NCBI RefSeq assembly: GCF_029962605.1
Contig: NZ_CP124750.1
Location: 3,348,001 to 3,412,000, forward strand
DNA: 64,000 bases
Source: Serratia sarumanii
Lineage (GTDB): Bacteria > Pseudomonadota > Gammaproteobacteria > Enterobacterales > Enterobacteriaceae
Reading direction: 5' to 3'
The notes below the pieces were generated by a model that did no database searches, was not told the origin of the DNA, and saw only the letters and a list, made by a program, of their open reading frames with translations. Shown piece by piece: positions 10,380 through 20,155 of the stretch. A program made the position numbers and the translations under genes. Numbering within the stretch: position 1 is the first letter of the stretch; each line of letters starts with the position of its first letter.

Positions 10380-10526
10380 GGAGTGTGTGAGCAGCGCAAG
10401 GCGAAAGCAAGCTTTCTCCCTTTTGCCATTGCAGATTTTTGAGCTTACGCACACTTTCGCCGGCGCATTGGTCAGCGCCGGGGCAAAATGACATACTGTG
10501 CTGAAACTTTGCTGACGGAGAAAAGC

Positions 10527-10949
10527 ATGAACGTAGTGACCGGCGTCGGGGTGATCATCGTCAACCCGCAGGGCGAGATTTTGTTGGGCAAGCGCTGCGG
10601 TTCCCACGCGCCCTTTTGGTCGATCCCCGGTGGGCATCTGGAGGCCGGTGAAACCTTCGAGCAGTGCGCCCGGCGCGAAATCGCCGAAGAGACCGGGCTG
10701 CTCATCGATCCGCCGCGCTTCGTGGGCGTCAGCAACAATCTGCAAACCTGGCGCGCCGAAGGCAAACACACGGTGTCTGTTTGCCTGCAGGTGGATCACC
10801 CCGGCGGCAGCGCCGAGTTGAAAGAACCCGAAAAGTGCGCCGAGTGGCGCTGGTGCGCGCCCGACGCCCTGCCGGAGCCGCATTTCGAAGCCAGCCGCAC
10901 CGCCATCCGGCTATGGCTGAGCGGCCAGCCCTATTTGCCCACGGCCTGA
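10527..10949 (+). CDS. NUDIX hydrolase, NUDT15/MutT-like
   Basis: 140-residue NUDIX protein. The full NUDIX box GX5EX7REUXEEXGU is intact at residues 35-57 (GGHLEAGETFEQ then CARREIAEETG), so magnesium-dependent hydrolysis of a nucleoside diphosphate-linked substrate is expected. The overall pattern (LLGKR near residue 20, EPEKCAEWRW in the second half) resembles the NUDT15-type nucleotide diphosphatases. The start at MNVVTG is chosen from the GGAG eight bases upstream. It stands alone between the divergent fru operon and torY. The actual substrate cannot be read from sequence. Confidence 0.85.
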   Translation: MNVVTGVGVIIVNPQGEILLGKRCGSHAPFWSIPGGHLEAGETFEQCARREIAEETGLLIDPPRFVGVSNNLQTWRAEGKHTVSVCLQVDHPGGSAELKEPEKCAEWRWCAPDALPEPHFEASRTAIRLWLSGQPYLPTA

Positions 10950-11060
10950 GCCATCGCGAACGCGTCCTGCGTTCGCTTCCCCTGCCGCTCGACCCCATCG
11001 CTATATACACCAGAATATAACGCTATTTTTTGCGATATATGCCCTTTTTTTGACTACGGA

Positions 11061-11076
11061 TAACCCTATGGGGTTA
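11061..11076. promoter_or_regulatory. TAACCC-N4-GGGTTA dyad before torY
   Basis: TAACCCTATGGGGTTA is an inverted repeat with six-base arms. It can be read as a 7-2-7 arrangement like NarL/NarP sites, although each half differs from the TACYYMT heptamer at the third base and one half also at the last base. It lies about 105 bp before the torY start. Which factor binds is unknown. Confidence 0.4.
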
Positions 11077-11181
11077 ACCCTCTTCTATATTACCCCTGCA
11101 ATCGACGTGGCATTCTGACCTCCGGTCGGCGGCCTTTTGGCAAGATTTTATTTTAAATTCATAATTATAAGCGGGTTTACC

Positions 11182-12342
11182 ATGAGCAAAAAACTGACTG
11201 GCTTTGAAAAAAAGCGCCGGTGGGGATGGCTATGGCTTTTGCTGCTGGGGATTATCCTCGGCGCGGCGCTGTTGGCCGGGACCGCCACCGTATTCCACAA
11301 AACCAGCGATACCGCCTTCTGCGTTTCCTGCCACACCATGCAACAGCCGCTGGCCGAATATCAGGGCAGCGTTCACTTCCAGAACACCAAGGGCATCCGC
11401 GCCGAGTGCGCCGACTGCCACGTGCCGCACCAGCCGATCGATTACCTGTGGACCAAAATCCGCGCGGTGAAAGACATTTACGGCGAAATGGTCGGCACCA
11501 TCGATACGCCGGAAAAATACGAAGCGCACAAGCTGGCGATGGCGCAGTCGGTCTGGAAAACGCTGAAAGAGAACGACTCAGCCACCTGCCGCTCCTGCCA
11601 CAGCTACGACGCCATGGACATCACCGCCCAGCGCCCCGAGGCGCGCCTGCAGCACCCGGTGGCGATCAAACAGGGCGAGACCTGCATCGATTGCCATAAG
11701 GGCGTGGCCCACATCCTGCCGGACATGAGCGGCGAAACCCAGGCCGGCGCCGCCGAGCTGGCGAAGGCCGCGGCGCTGACCGCACCGGACGCCACCCCCC
11801 TCTACACCATCGCCACTGAACCGTTCTTCCTCAGCGCGGACGACAGCCATAACGCCGGCAACCTGATGCCGTCCACCGAAGTGCAGGTGGTGAAGCAGGA
11901 TGGCGACAAGGTGCTGGCCACCGTGAGCGGCTGGCAGCAGGACGGGGTCAGCGAAGTGTTCTACGCCGCGCAGGGCAAACGCATCCTCAGCGTGCTGCTG
12001 GGTGAAGACGCGCGCCAACAGCTGAAGACCGCCTCCACCCAGACCGATGCGGAAACCGGCCTGGTCTGGCATCAGGTTTCTCTGCAGGTGTGGCTGCCGC
12101 GTAAACAGTTGATTGACGATCAGCAAAAAATCTGGCGCTACGCCGCGGACATGATGTCGGCCAACTGCACCGGCTGCCACGGGCTGACCGCGCTCGATCG
12201 CTTCAACGCCAACCAATGGATTGGCGTCATCAAAGGCATGGCGCCGCGCACCTCGCTGACGCAGGAACAGCTGCGCGTGCTGACGCAATACGTACAAAAA
12301 CACGCCAGCGACATGCCACCTGCCGCACCGGCCAAGCTTTAA
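11182..12342 (+). CDS. torY: Pentahaem c-type cytochrome TorY/TorC family
   Basis: 386-residue membrane-anchored cytochrome of the NapC/NirT-TorC family. One N-terminal helix (about residues 14-34) anchors it to the inner membrane with the haem domains in the periplasm. Five CXXCH haem sites are visible: CVSCH, CADCH, CRSCH, CIDCH and, in the C-terminal domain, CTGCH. The four-haem NapC-like part plus a C-terminal monohaem domain is diagnostic of TorC/TorY. It passes electrons from menaquinol to the reductase encoded 12 bp downstream. The start at MSKKLTG fits the short cytoplasmic tail. TorC and TorY are hard to separate by eye. Confidence 0.88.
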   Translation: MSKKLTGFEKKRRWGWLWLLLLGIILGAALLAGTATVFHKTSDTAFCVSCHTMQQPLAEYQGSVHFQNTKGIRAECADCHVPHQPIDYLWTKIRAVKDIYGEMVGTIDTPEKYEAHKLAMAQSVWKTLKENDSATCRSCHSYDAMDITAQRPEARLQHPVAIKQGETCIDCHKGVAHILPDMSGETQAGAAELAKAAALTAPDATPLYTIATEPFFLSADDSHNAGNLMPSTEVQVVKQDGDKVLATVSGWQQDGVSEVFYAAQGKRILSVLLGEDARQQLKTASTQTDAETGLVWHQVSLQVWLPRKQLIDDQQKIWRYAADMMSANCTGCHGLTALDRFNANQWIGVIKGMAPRTSLTQEQLRVLTQYVQKHASDMPPAAPAKL

Positions 12343-12354
12343 GGGAGAAGCGCA

Positions 12355-14829
12355 ATGAGCAACCAACAACCGTTAACCATGAGCCGCCGCCGCTTCCTGA
12401 CCGGAGCCGCCGCTCTGGCCGCCGCCCCTCTGCTGGCGGGCTTATGGCCCAAAGCGGCGCTGGCGCAGGCCATCAGCGAAGCGCTGCCGCAGTTCATCGC
12501 CTTGCGTCAGGCGCAGAAAGGCATTCTGACCGGCGCCCACTGGGGCGCGTTCGAGGCCATCGTGCAAGACGGCAAGATGGTGGGCGTGCAGCCGGTGCAG
12601 GACGATCCGTATCCGAATGAGCTGATCGCCATGGCGCCTTATCAGGTGCACGCCGAGAACCGCATCAAATACCCGATGGTGCGTAAAAGCTGGCTGGAGG
12701 GCGGCCCCGGCAGCCGCACCGAGCTGCGCGGCCGCGACGAGTGGGTGCGCGTCAGCTGGGACAAAGCGACCGAGCTGGTGTGCAATGAAATCACTCGCCT
12801 GCAAAAAGATCACGGGCCGCAGTCGATCTACGCCGGTTCCTACGGCTGGAAAAGCGTCGGCATGCTGCACAACAGCCGCACGCTGCTGCAACGCCTGATG
12901 AACCTGACCGGCGGTTTCCTCGGCTACGCCGGCGACTACTCCACCGGCGCGGCGCAGGTGATCATGTCGCACGTGGTCGGTTCGATGGAGGTCTACGAAC
13001 AGCAGACCGCCTGGCCGAACGTGATCGAGAACAGCGAGCTGGTGATCCTGTGGGGCTGCAACCCGATGGTCACGCTGAAAAACAGCTGGAACGTGCCGGA
13101 TCACGTCGGCCAGACCGGCTTCGAGGCGCTGAAGAAGAAAGGCACCCGGGTGATCAGCATCGATCCGGTGCACAGCGACAGCGCCAAGTTCGTCAATGCG
13201 CAGTGGATCGCCCCGCGCCCTTATACCGACGGCGCCATGCTGATCGGCATCGCCCACACGCTGCTGACCGAGAAGCTGCATAACCCGGACTTCCTGAAAA
13301 CCTACACCGTCGGCTTCGACAAGTTCCAGGCCTACCTGCTGGGCGAGAGCGACGGCGTGGCGAAAACCGCCGAATGGGCGGCCGACATCAGCGGCGTCGA
13401 TGCCGACACGCTGCGCCAACTGGCGCGCGAGATGGCGAAACACCGCACCATGATCATGGGCGGCTGGGGCATTCAGCGCCAGCACCACGGCGAACAGCAG
13501 CACTGGCTGCTGGTGACGGTGGCGGCGATGCTCGGCCAGATCGGCCTGCCGGGCGGCGGCTTCGGCTTCAGCTACCACTATTCCTCCGGCGGCAGCCCGA
13601 CCGCCAAAGGCGGCATCATCGCCGGCATCTCCGCCGGCAACGCGCCGAAGAACTCGCCGGCGCCGATCCCGGTGGCGCGCATCGCCGAATGCCTGAGCAA
13701 CCCGGGCAAAACCATCGACTTCAACGGCGCCAAGGTCACCTACCCCGAGGTGAAAATGATATATGTGGCGGGCGGTAACACCTTCCACCAGCATCAGGAC
13801 ACCAATAACCTGGTCAAAGCCTGGCAGCGGCCGGACACCATCGTGGTCAACGAGCCTTACTGGACCGCCACCGCCAAGCATGCCGACATCGTGCTGCCGG
13901 CCACCACCAGCTACGAGCGCAACGATCTGGAAATGGGCGGCGACTATTCGCAGCTCTACGTGTTCCCGATGCATCAATGCGTGCCGCCGCAGCACGAGTC
14001 GCGCAGCGACTTCGACATCTTCTCGGCGATGGCGGCCAGGCTGGGCGTGCAGGAAGCCTTTACCGAGGGCAAGGATGAAACCCAGTGGCTGAAAGGCATG
14101 TACGACGACATGAAGAACCAGGCGCGCGCCGCCCGGGTGGCGCTGCCGCCGTTCGACATGTTCTGGCAATCCAACAACTACGTGCGCTTCCCGGTGCCGG
14201 AGGCCAACAAGCAGTGGGTGCGCTTTGCCGATTATCGCGACAACCCGCTGCTGAACCCGCTGGGCACGCCGTCGGGCAAGATCGAGATCTACTCCGACGC
14301 CATCGCCAAAATGCATTACGAGGATTGCCCCGGCATCCCGACCTGGATGCCGCCGCACGAGTGGTATCGCGGGCCGGAAGCGGCCAAGTATCCGCTGTCG
14401 CTCAATACCGCGCACCCGACCAACCGGCTGCACTCTCAGCTCGACAACACGCCGCTGCGCGAGAAATACGCGGTAGCGGATCGTGAAGCGATCCTGATCC
14501 ACCCGCAGGACGCGCAGCCGCGCGGCATCAGCGGCGGCGATCTGGTGCGGGCGTTCAACGATCGCGGCCAGATCCTGGTGGGGGCGGTGGTCAGCGAAGA
14601 CGTGCGACCGGGCGTGGTGCGCATCAGCGAAGGCGCCTGGTTCGATCCGGCCGATCCGGCGCAGCCCGGCTCGCTGTGCAAGAACGGCAACGTCAACTGC
14701 CTGACCTTCGACATCGGCTCTTCCAGCCTGGCGCAGGGCAACTGCGGGCAGATGGCGCAGCTGCAGATCGAGAAGTATCGGGGGCCGGTATTGAAAAATA
14801 CCGCGCACGCGGTGCCGCAAGGCGCCTGA
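12355..14829 (+). CDS. torZ: Periplasmic molybdopterin N-/S-oxide reductase TorZ/TorA type
   Basis: 824-residue catalytic subunit of the DMSO reductase family. It reduces trimethylamine N-oxide and probably biotin sulfoxide-type compounds in the periplasm. The Tat signal has SRRRFLTG at residues 10-17. The probable molybdenum-ligating serine is Ser196 in YAGDYSTGAAQ, and no N-terminal CxxCxxxC iron-sulfur motif is present, as expected for this subgroup. Length lies between TorZ (809) and TorA (848) of E. coli. It forms a two-gene operon with torY. No torD chaperone or torSTR regulators are nearby. The choice of TorZ over TorA is a judgement. Confidence 0.85.
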   Translation: MSNQQPLTMSRRRFLTGAAALAAAPLLAGLWPKAALAQAISEALPQFIALRQAQKGILTGAHWGAFEAIVQDGKMVGVQPVQDDPYPNELIAMAPYQVHAENRIKYPMVRKSWLEGGPGSRTELRGRDEWVRVSWDKATELVCNEITRLQKDHGPQSIYAGSYGWKSVGMLHNSRTLLQRLMNLTGGFLGYAGDYSTGAAQVIMSHVVGSMEVYEQQTAWPNVIENSELVILWGCNPMVTLKNSWNVPDHVGQTGFEALKKKGTRVISIDPVHSDSAKFVNAQWIAPRPYTDGAMLIGIAHTLLTEKLHNPDFLKTYTVGFDKFQAYLLGESDGVAKTAEWAADISGVDADTLRQLAREMAKHRTMIMGGWGIQRQHHGEQQHWLLVTVAAMLGQIGLPGGGFGFSYHYSSGGSPTAKGGIIAGISAGNAPKNSPAPIPVARIAECLSNPGKTIDFNGAKVTYPEVKMIYVAGGNTFHQHQDTNNLVKAWQRPDTIVVNEPYWTATAKHADIVLPATTSYERNDLEMGGDYSQLYVFPMHQCVPPQHESRSDFDIFSAMAARLGVQEAFTEGKDETQWLKGMYDDMKNQARAARVALPPFDMFWQSNNYVRFPVPEANKQWVRFADYRDNPLLNPLGTPSGKIEIYSDAIAKMHYEDCPGIPTWMPPHEWYRGPEAAKYPLSLNTAHPTNRLHSQLDNTPLREKYAVADREAILIHPQDAQPRGISGGDLVRAFNDRGQILVGAVVSEDVRPGVVRISEGAWFDPADPAQPGSLCKNGNVNCLTFDIGSSSLAQGNCGQMAQLQIEKYRGPVLKNTAHAVPQGA

Positions 14830-14853
14830 TCCCGCGATAACCCGCGATAAACT

Positions 14854-14878
14854 GGGGCGCGTAACGCGCCCCTTTTTT
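14854..14878 (+). terminator. torYZ terminator
   Basis: Stem GGGGCGCG / CGCGCCCC with a TAA loop, followed by six T. It begins 24 bp after the torZ stop, behind a tandem CCCGCGATAA duplication (14831-14850). Confidence 0.93.
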
Positions 14879-14994
14879 CCTCGTCGCCGCGCGACATATC
14901 CGCTTACCCTTCGTCGCAAGGGAGCGGTTTGCGTTTCATTTCAACGGGCGTATGATGCGCGCGACCTCCCTTTTTCGACGAATTATCAACCGCC

Positions 14995-16170
14995 ATGCCG
15001 ACTTCATCCGCAGTAACGCGACGCGCGCCCGATCTCACTTCGCTGGCCTTTTTGGCGGTGGCGTTTCTGACCGGCATCGCCGGCGCGTTGCAAACCCCGA
15101 CGCTGAGCCTGTTTCTGGAAACCGAGGTCAAGGTACGGCCGGCGCTGGTCGGGTTGTTCTTTACCGGCAGCGCGGTGATCGGCATTCTGGTCAGCCAGTT
15201 TCTCGCCGGCCGTTCGGATAAACAAGGCGACCGCAAATCACTGATCTTCCTCTGCTGCATGCTGGGTGCGCTGGGGTTCACGCTGTTCGCCTGGAGCCGC
15301 AACTATTACCTGCTGCTGCTCGTCGGCGTGCTGCTCACCAGCTTCGGCTCCACCGCCAATCCGCAGATGTTTGCGCTGGCGCGCGAGCATGCCGATCGCA
15401 CCGGACGCGAGGCGGTGATGTTCACCTCCATCATGCGCGCCCAGGTTTCCCTTGCCTGGGTCATTGGCCCGCCGATCGCCTTCGCGCTGGCGCTGGGCTT
15501 CGGCTTTAAGGTCATGTATCTGGCGGGCGCGGTGGCCTTTGTGCTGTGCGGCCTGCTGGTGTGGAAGCGGCTGCCTTCGATGCCGAAAACCGCGGCGACG
15601 AACGCGCCCCTGGCCGCACCGCGGCAGCATCGCCGCGATTCGCTGCTGCTGTTCGTCGCCTGCACCCTGATGTGGACCGCCAACAGCATGTACCTGATCA
15701 ACATGCCGCTGTATGTGGTGCACGAGCTGCGGCTGCCGGAGCGGCTGGCCGGGATATTGATGGGTGCCGCCGCCGGGCTGGAGATCCCAATCATGCTGCT
15801 CGCCGGCATGGTGGCGAAACGCTGCGGCAAGCGTTGTTTGATGCGCGGGGCGGTGGTCGCCGGCGTGCTGTTCTATTGCGGCCTGCTGTTTATCACCGGC
15901 AGTTGGCCGCTGATTGCCCTGCAGCTGCTGAATGCGGCGTTTATCGGCGTGCTGGCGGGCATCGGCATGCTCTACTTTCAGGATTTGATGCCCGGTCAGG
16001 CCGGCACGGCCACCACGCTGTTCACCAACACCATTCGGGTAGGCTGGGTCATCGCCGGCGCCATCGCCGGTGCGGTGGCGGAAATCTGGAATTACCATGC
16101 GGTGTTTTACGCCGCGCTGGCGATGGCGGCAGGCGCGACGCTGTGTCTGTGGACGTTGAGGGAAGCTTAA
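14995..16170 (+). CDS. setB: Sugar efflux transporter SetB
   Basis: 391-residue major facilitator with twelve helices, of the SET sugar efflux family. Family features are [10 protein letters not shown] in the first helix, the [15 protein letters not shown] cytoplasmic loop between helices 2 and 3 (here [14 protein letters not shown]), and [12 protein letters not shown] late in the protein. In E. coli setB lies directly upstream of fruB; here the NUDIX gene and torYZ separate them. Its last codon overlaps the stop of convergent yeiW. It exports sugars or analogues at the inner membrane; the native substrate is uncertain. Confidence 0.87.
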   Translation: MPTSSAVTRRAPDLTSLAFLAVAFLTGIAGALQTPTLSLFLETEVKVRPALVGLFFTGSAVIGILVSQFLAGRSDKQGDRKSLIFLCCMLGALGFTLFAWSRNYYLLLLVGVLLTSFGSTANPQMFALAREHADRTGREAVMFTSIMRAQVSLAWVIGPPIAFALALGFGFKVMYLAGAVAFVLCGLLVWKRLPSMPKTAATNAPLAAPRQHRRDSLLLFVACTLMWTANSMYLINMPLYVVHELRLPERLAGILMGAAAGLEIPIMLLAGMVAKRCGKRCLMRGAVVAGVLFYCGLLFITGSWPLIALQLLNAAFIGVLAGIGMLYFQDLMPGQAGTATTLFTNTIRVGWVIAGAIAGAVAEIWNYHAVFYAALAMAAGATLCLWTLREA

Positions 16171-16421
16171 GGCGCAGTGTCCGCTTCCAGCCTGGCGAGA
16201 TAAATCAGCGCCTGATCGCGGTGATCGTGGCACATGTCGCGGCTCGGCTGCAGGCTGCCGCACACCTTCGGCCGCAGCGGCGAATGAAACAGGCCACAGC
16301 GCAGCCGTTCATCCAGATGAATGCAGCGGGTATTGGCGGGCTTGCCGTTCGGCATGCCGGGGATCGGGCTGGATATTGACGGCGCGATACAGCAGGCGCC
16401 GCAGTCGCTGCGACAGTCCAT
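16167..16421 (-). CDS. yeiW: YkgJ-type cysteine cluster protein YeiW
   Basis: 84-residue cytoplasmic protein with eight cysteines (positions 3, 7, 10, 11, 33, 42, 54, 64) in the CxxxCxxCC ... C pattern of the YkgJ/zinc- or iron-cluster family. The start is [11 protein letters not shown], with AGGAG eight bases upstream; a much longer upstream frame lacks family similarity. It matches E. coli YeiW in length and in the SIPGMPxGKPA segment, and its place beside yeiP is conserved. Metal type and function are not established. Confidence 0.82.
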   Translation of the reverse strand: MDCRSDCGACCIAPSISSPIPGMPNGKPANTRCIHLDERLRCGLFHSPLRPKVCGSLQPSRDMCHDHRDQALIYLARLEADTAP

Positions 16422-16617
16422 CAGCGCTACTCCTGGTGGGCTGGGGAAAAGAAGCGCGACAATAGCAGCCGCGCGCGGCGGCCGCCAGCAGAATCCCTGC
16501 GTCCCGGCGATCTTTACACTCATCGCCCTGCGCCGGCCGGCGTCATCGTATGGCGAATAAACGCCCAACACACCTTGATTTAAAGACAAAAACGCGTGAA
16601 ACGTGCAATTCCCCCGC

Positions 16618-16658
16618 TTTACATGCACCATACACCCATGTACCATTGAGCTAGTACA
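16618..16658 (+). promoter_or_regulatory. mtr promoter with TrpR-like operator
   Basis: TTTACA (16618-16623) and TACCAT (16641-16646) have 17-bp spacing. The dyad TGTACCATTGAGCTAGTACA (16639-16658) overlaps the -10 element and resembles the TrpR operator of E. coli mtr, with its GTAC half-sites. Tryptophan-dependent repression of the downstream permease is inferred. Confidence 0.65.
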
Positions 16659-16685
16659 AAAGAACCTCTTCCATCAGGAGCACGC

Positions 16686-17930
16686 ATGTCTACGGACACC
16701 ATCCAGAAGCTGGCCCGCCCTTCCGTCCTCGGCGGCGCGATGATCATTGCCGGAACCGCCGTTGGCGCCGGCATGTTTTCCATTCCGATCGTCACTTCCG
16801 GTGTCTGGTTCAGCGGCTCCGTCGCGCTGCTGGTATATACCTGGGCCTGCATGTTACTTTCCGGCCTGATGATCCTCGAAGCCACGCTGCACTACCCGAG
16901 CGGCGCCAGCTTCAACACCATGGTCAAGGATCTGCTGGGCAAAGGCTGGAACGCCGTGAACGGCCTGTCGGTGGCGTTCGTGCTGTACATCCTGACCTAT
17001 GCCTATATCTCCGCCGGCGGCTCGATCATCGCCCACACGCTGGAGGGCATCGTCGGCGTCGGCCAGACCACCGCCGGCCTGGTGTTCGCGCTGGTCGTGG
17101 CGTTTATCGTCTGGCTCTCCACCCGCGCGGTCGACCGCCTGAGCACCATTTTGATCGGCGGTATGGTGATCACCTTCGTGATGTCGGTGGGCGACATGTT
17201 CACCCACGTACAGCCCGCGGTGCTGTTCAACACCGGCGATGACCAGGCCAGCTATCTGCCTTACGCCCTGGCGGCGCTGCCTTACCTGCTGACCTCGTTC
17301 GGCTACCACGGCAACATTCCCGGGCTGGTGAAGTATTACCATAAGGACAGCGGCTCCGTGGTGCGCAGCCTGGTGTACGGCACCCTGCTGGCATTGGCTA
17401 TCTACATCCTGTGGCAGTACGTGATCCAGGGCAATATCGCGCGCGACGCCTTTAAGCAAGTGATCGCCGAGGGCGGCAACATCGGCAGCCTGCTCAAGCA
17501 AATGGGCAACGTCTCCAGCAGCCAGACCGTCAGCCAACTGCTGAACGCCTTCTCCTATATGGCGCTGGCCAGCTCGTTCCTCGGCGTGTCGCTGGGCCTG
17601 TTCGACTACCTGGCAGACTTCTGCAAGTTCAAGGACGACGCCGTCGGACGCAGCAAGACCGCGCTGGTGACCTTTGTGCCGCCGACCCTGGCCGCGCTGC
17701 TGTTCCCGAACGGTTTCCTGTACGCCATCGGTTTCGCCGGGCTGGCGGCCACCGTCTGGGCGGTGATCGTGCCGGCGCTGATGGCGCGCGCCAGCCGCCG
17801 CCACCACCCGCAGGCCGGTTACCGTGCACCGGGCGGCAACGGCGTGATCCTGTTCGTTATCCTGTTCGGCCTGATCAACGCCGCCGCGCATATTCTTTCG
17901 CTGTTCGGCCTGCTGCCGGTCTTCCGCTAA
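16686..17930 (+). CDS. mtr: Tryptophan-specific permease Mtr
   Basis: 414-residue permease of the aromatic amino acid (HAAAP) family with eleven predicted helices. It closely follows E. coli Mtr: LGGAMIIAGTAVGAGMFS in helix 1, NGLSVAFVLYILTYAYISA, SFGYHGNIPGLVKYY, and FPNGFLYAIGFAGLAATVWA. It imports L-tryptophan (and indole) with protons. In E. coli mtr maps elsewhere, so its place between yeiW and yeiP is a lineage-specific arrangement. The TrpR-like operator in its promoter fits the assignment over TyrP. Confidence 0.88.
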   Translation: MSTDTIQKLARPSVLGGAMIIAGTAVGAGMFSIPIVTSGVWFSGSVALLVYTWACMLLSGLMILEATLHYPSGASFNTMVKDLLGKGWNAVNGLSVAFVLYILTYAYISAGGSIIAHTLEGIVGVGQTTAGLVFALVVAFIVWLSTRAVDRLSTILIGGMVITFVMSVGDMFTHVQPAVLFNTGDDQASYLPYALAALPYLLTSFGYHGNIPGLVKYYHKDSGSVVRSLVYGTLLALAIYILWQYVIQGNIARDAFKQVIAEGGNIGSLLKQMGNVSSSQTVSQLLNAFSYMALASSFLGVSLGLFDYLADFCKFKDDAVGRSKTALVTFVPPTLAALLFPNGFLYAIGFAGLAATVWAVIVPALMARASRRHHPQAGYRAPGGNGVILFVILFGLINAAAHILSLFGLLPVFR

Positions 17931-17938
17931 TCCCCGAC

Positions 17939-17961
17939 GGGAGGGCGATCGCCCTCCCTTT
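17939..17961 (+). terminator. mtr terminator
   Basis: The perfect 20-bp palindrome GGGAGGGCGATCGCCCTCCC (17939-17958) begins eight bases after the mtr stop and is followed by a short TTT. Confidence 0.65.
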
Positions 17962-18056
17962 CCCGCACTGTTTTTACGCCGGGCTATTGCCTGAAATCGG
18001 CGGCGCGAGTACCTTGTCGCAACTTCTCTAATACTCTTCATTGCGGATGAATTGAA

Positions 18057-18629
18057 ATGGCAAGAGCTAACGAAATTAAGCGCGGCATGGCGATCAGCTA
18101 CAACGGCAAGCTGCTGCTGGTAAAAGATATCGACGTGCAGAGCCCGAGCGCCCGCGGCGCCAGCACCCTGTACAAAATGCGCTTCTCCGACGTGCGCACC
18201 GGCCTGAAAGTGGAAGAACGCTTCAAGGGCGACGATATCCTGGACACCATTTCCCTGTCGCGCCGCAAGGTGAACTTCTCCTATATCGACGGCGAAGAAT
18301 ACGTGTTCATGGATGACGAAGACTACACCCCGTACATCTTCAAGAAAGACCAGATCGAAGACGAGCTGCTGTTCATTCCGGAAGGCGGCCTGCCGGGCAT
18401 GCAGGTGCTGACGCTGGACGGCCAGGTGCTGGCGCTGGAGCTGCCGCAGACCGTGGATATGGAAATCGTCGAGACCGCGCCGGGCATCAAAGGCGCTTCC
18501 GCCAGCGCCCGCAACAAACCGGCCACCATGGCGACCGGCCTGGTGATCCACGTGCCGGAATACCTCAGCGCCGGCGACAAAATTCGCATTCATATCGCCG
18601 AACGCCGCTACATGAGCCGCGCCGACTAG
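18057..18629 (+). CDS. yeiP: Elongation factor P-like protein YeiP
   Basis: 190-residue EF-P paralog with three OB/KOW-like domains. The N-terminal domain begins [23 protein letters not shown], and the C-terminal signature [28 protein letters not shown] is typical of YeiP. The loop position that carries a modified lysine in EF-P reads SPSARGAS here, so it lacks the EF-P lysine and is not expected to be modified by EpmA/EpmB. It binds ribosomes in related species; its physiological role is unclear. Position next to yeiW and yeiQ is conserved, apart from the inserted mtr and uxuA. Confidence 0.93.
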   Translation: MARANEIKRGMAISYNGKLLLVKDIDVQSPSARGASTLYKMRFSDVRTGLKVEERFKGDDILDTISLSRRKVNFSYIDGEEYVFMDDEDYTPYIFKKDQIEDELLFIPEGGLPGMQVLTLDGQVLALELPQTVDMEIVETAPGIKGASASARNKPATMATGLVIHVPEYLSAGDKIRIHIAERRYMSRAD

Positions 18630-18639
18630 TCGCGCCAGC

Positions 18640-18668
18640 GGGGCCGGAACGCGGCCCCGTTTCATTTT
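18640..18668. terminator. Terminator between yeiP and uxuA
   Basis: Stem GGGGCC / GGCCCC with a seven-base loop, followed on the plus strand by a T-rich tract (GTTTCATTTTCC). It lies between the convergent stops of yeiP and uxuA. Confidence 0.7.
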
Positions 18669-18671
18669 CCG

Positions 18672-19862
18672 CTACGGCAACTCCGGGAAAAAACGCCGCT
18701 TGAGCGCCAGCTCGACGCCGCGCAGCTCCGCCAGCCCTTTCAACCGCCCGATGGCCGAATAGCCCGGATTGGTTTTCTTTTTCAAGTCGTCCAGCATCTG
18801 ATGCCCATGATCGGGGCGCATCGGGATCGGCCGCCGATCGCCCGCCCGCTGCCGACGCAACTCTTCGGTCAGGATCGCTTCGATCACCGCCACCATGTCC
18901 ACATCGCCCTGCAGGTGCGCCCCTTCGTGGAAGCTTTTCGGGTTCTCCTCGCGGCAGGTGGCGCGCAGGTGGGTAAAGTGAATGCGATCGCCAAAGGTTT
19001 CAATCATCCGCACCAGATCGTTGTCGGCGCGCACGCCGTAGGAACCGGTGCATAGGGTGAAGCCGTTATAGATGCTGTCGACGGTCTGCTTCAGCCACTG
19101 CATGTCTTCAATCGTGGAGACGATGCGCGGCAGGCCGAGGATCGGCCGCGGCGGATCGTCGGGGTGCACCGCCAGCCGGATGCCGACCTCTTCCGCCACC
19201 GGCACGATGGCGCGCAGAAAGACCGCCATGTTCTCGCGCAGCCGCGCCTTGTCGATGCCATCGTACTCCGCCAACCGGCGGCGGAACTGTTCCAGCGTGT
19301 AGCCCTCTTCCGCCCCCGGCAGCCCGGCGATGATGTTGCCGGTCAGCCGGTTTTTTTCCTCCTCGCTCATGGCGGCGAAATAGGCCGCCGCCTGACTGCG
19401 CTCTTGCGGCGTATAATCGGCCTCGGCGCCGGCGCGCTGCAGGATATGCAGCTCGAACGCGGCGAAGGCGATCTGATCGAAGCGCAGCGCTTTGGAACCG
19501 TCCGGCAGCGGATAGGCCAGATCGGTGCGCGTCCAGTCGAGGATCGGCATGAAGTTGTAGCAGACGGTGTCGATGCCGCAGGCCGCCAGGTTGCGCAGCG
19601 ACTGTTGATAATTGGCGATGTACCGCCGCCAGTCGCCGCTGTGGGTTTTGATCTCCTCATGCACCGGCACGCTCTCCACCACCGACCACATCAGCCCCTT
19701 TTCCGCCAACAGCGCCTGTCGCGCGCGGATCTCATCGATCGGCCAGACGTCGCCGTTCGCGATATGATGCAGCGCCGTCACCACCCCGGTCGCCCCGGCC
19801 TGACGCACGTCGTCCAAAGAGACCGGATCGTTCGGGCCATACCAACGCCATGTTTGTTCCAT
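18672..19862 (-). CDS. uxuA: Mannonate dehydratase UxuA
   Basis: 396-residue enzyme that dehydrates D-mannonate to 2-keto-3-deoxygluconate in glucuronate breakdown. It has the family N-terminus ([26 protein letters not shown]), the motif [31 protein letters not shown], and the metal-binding end [13 protein letters not shown]. The length equals E. coli UxuA (394). It is divergent from yeiQ, a mannitol dehydrogenase-family oxidoreductase related to UxuB. This pairs a dehydratase with the enzyme type that would make its substrate. No uxuR, uxuB or exu genes are in the window. Confidence 0.95.
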   Translation of the reverse strand: MEQTWRWYGPNDPVSLDDVRQAGATGVVTALHHIANGDVWPIDEIRARQALLAEKGLMWSVVESVPVHEEIKTHSGDWRRYIANYQQSLRNLAACGIDTVCYNFMPILDWTRTDLAYPLPDGSKALRFDQIAFAAFELHILQRAGAEADYTPQERSQAAAYFAAMSEEEKNRLTGNIIAGLPGAEEGYTLEQFRRRLAEYDGIDKARLRENMAVFLRAIVPVAEEVGIRLAVHPDDPPRPILGLPRIVSTIEDMQWLKQTVDSIYNGFTLCTGSYGVRADNDLVRMIETFGDRIHFTHLRATCREENPKSFHEGAHLQGDVDMVAVIEAILTEELRRQRAGDRRPIPMRPDHGHQMLDDLKKKTNPGYSAIGRLKGLAELRGVELALKRRFFPELP

Positions 19863-20006
19863 GTTTTGTCCTTATGCCTGTCTCGCACCGCGATGCTGTT
19901 ATACCAGTTTAATTTAGATGTCAGCTACCTTTAACTTACTCTTTCGCCCTGCGCTGTCAAAACCGAACCCGTCATTGGTTGATCCACTTCACGATTCTGG
20001 CTTATT

Positions 20007-20019
20007 TTGGACTGACCAA
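20007..20019. promoter_or_regulatory. Candidate GntR-type operator in the uxuA-yeiQ divergent region
   Basis: TTGGACTGACCAA has four-base arms around five bases and recalls the TTGG/CCAA half-sites of UxuR/ExuR operators. A second partial match, TTATACCAGTTT, lies nearer uxuA (about 19900). The 293-bp region 19863-20155 between the two starts otherwise shows no gene. Weak evidence. Confidence 0.3.
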
Positions 20020-20155
20020 TTCCTTTAGCTGGCCGACATCCTTACACTGGTCGCAGTTTTTTATCGCCGGCGCCACCCTGCCGATGTGGCAGAAAACTGG
20101 TCTGCTAACTTGGCGCAACTGGCCCGCCAGCTGTCTTACATGCTTTGGAGATGAG

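Noticed and set aside
11046..11064. FNR box before torY
   Set aside because: TTGACTACGGATAA matches only part of TTGAT-N4-ATCAA; too weak to call.
12442..14919. Long open frame on the minus strand across torZ
   Set aside because: It lies opposite a well-supported molybdoenzyme gene and encodes a low-complexity His/Arg/Gln-rich product typical of antisense reading in GC-rich DNA.
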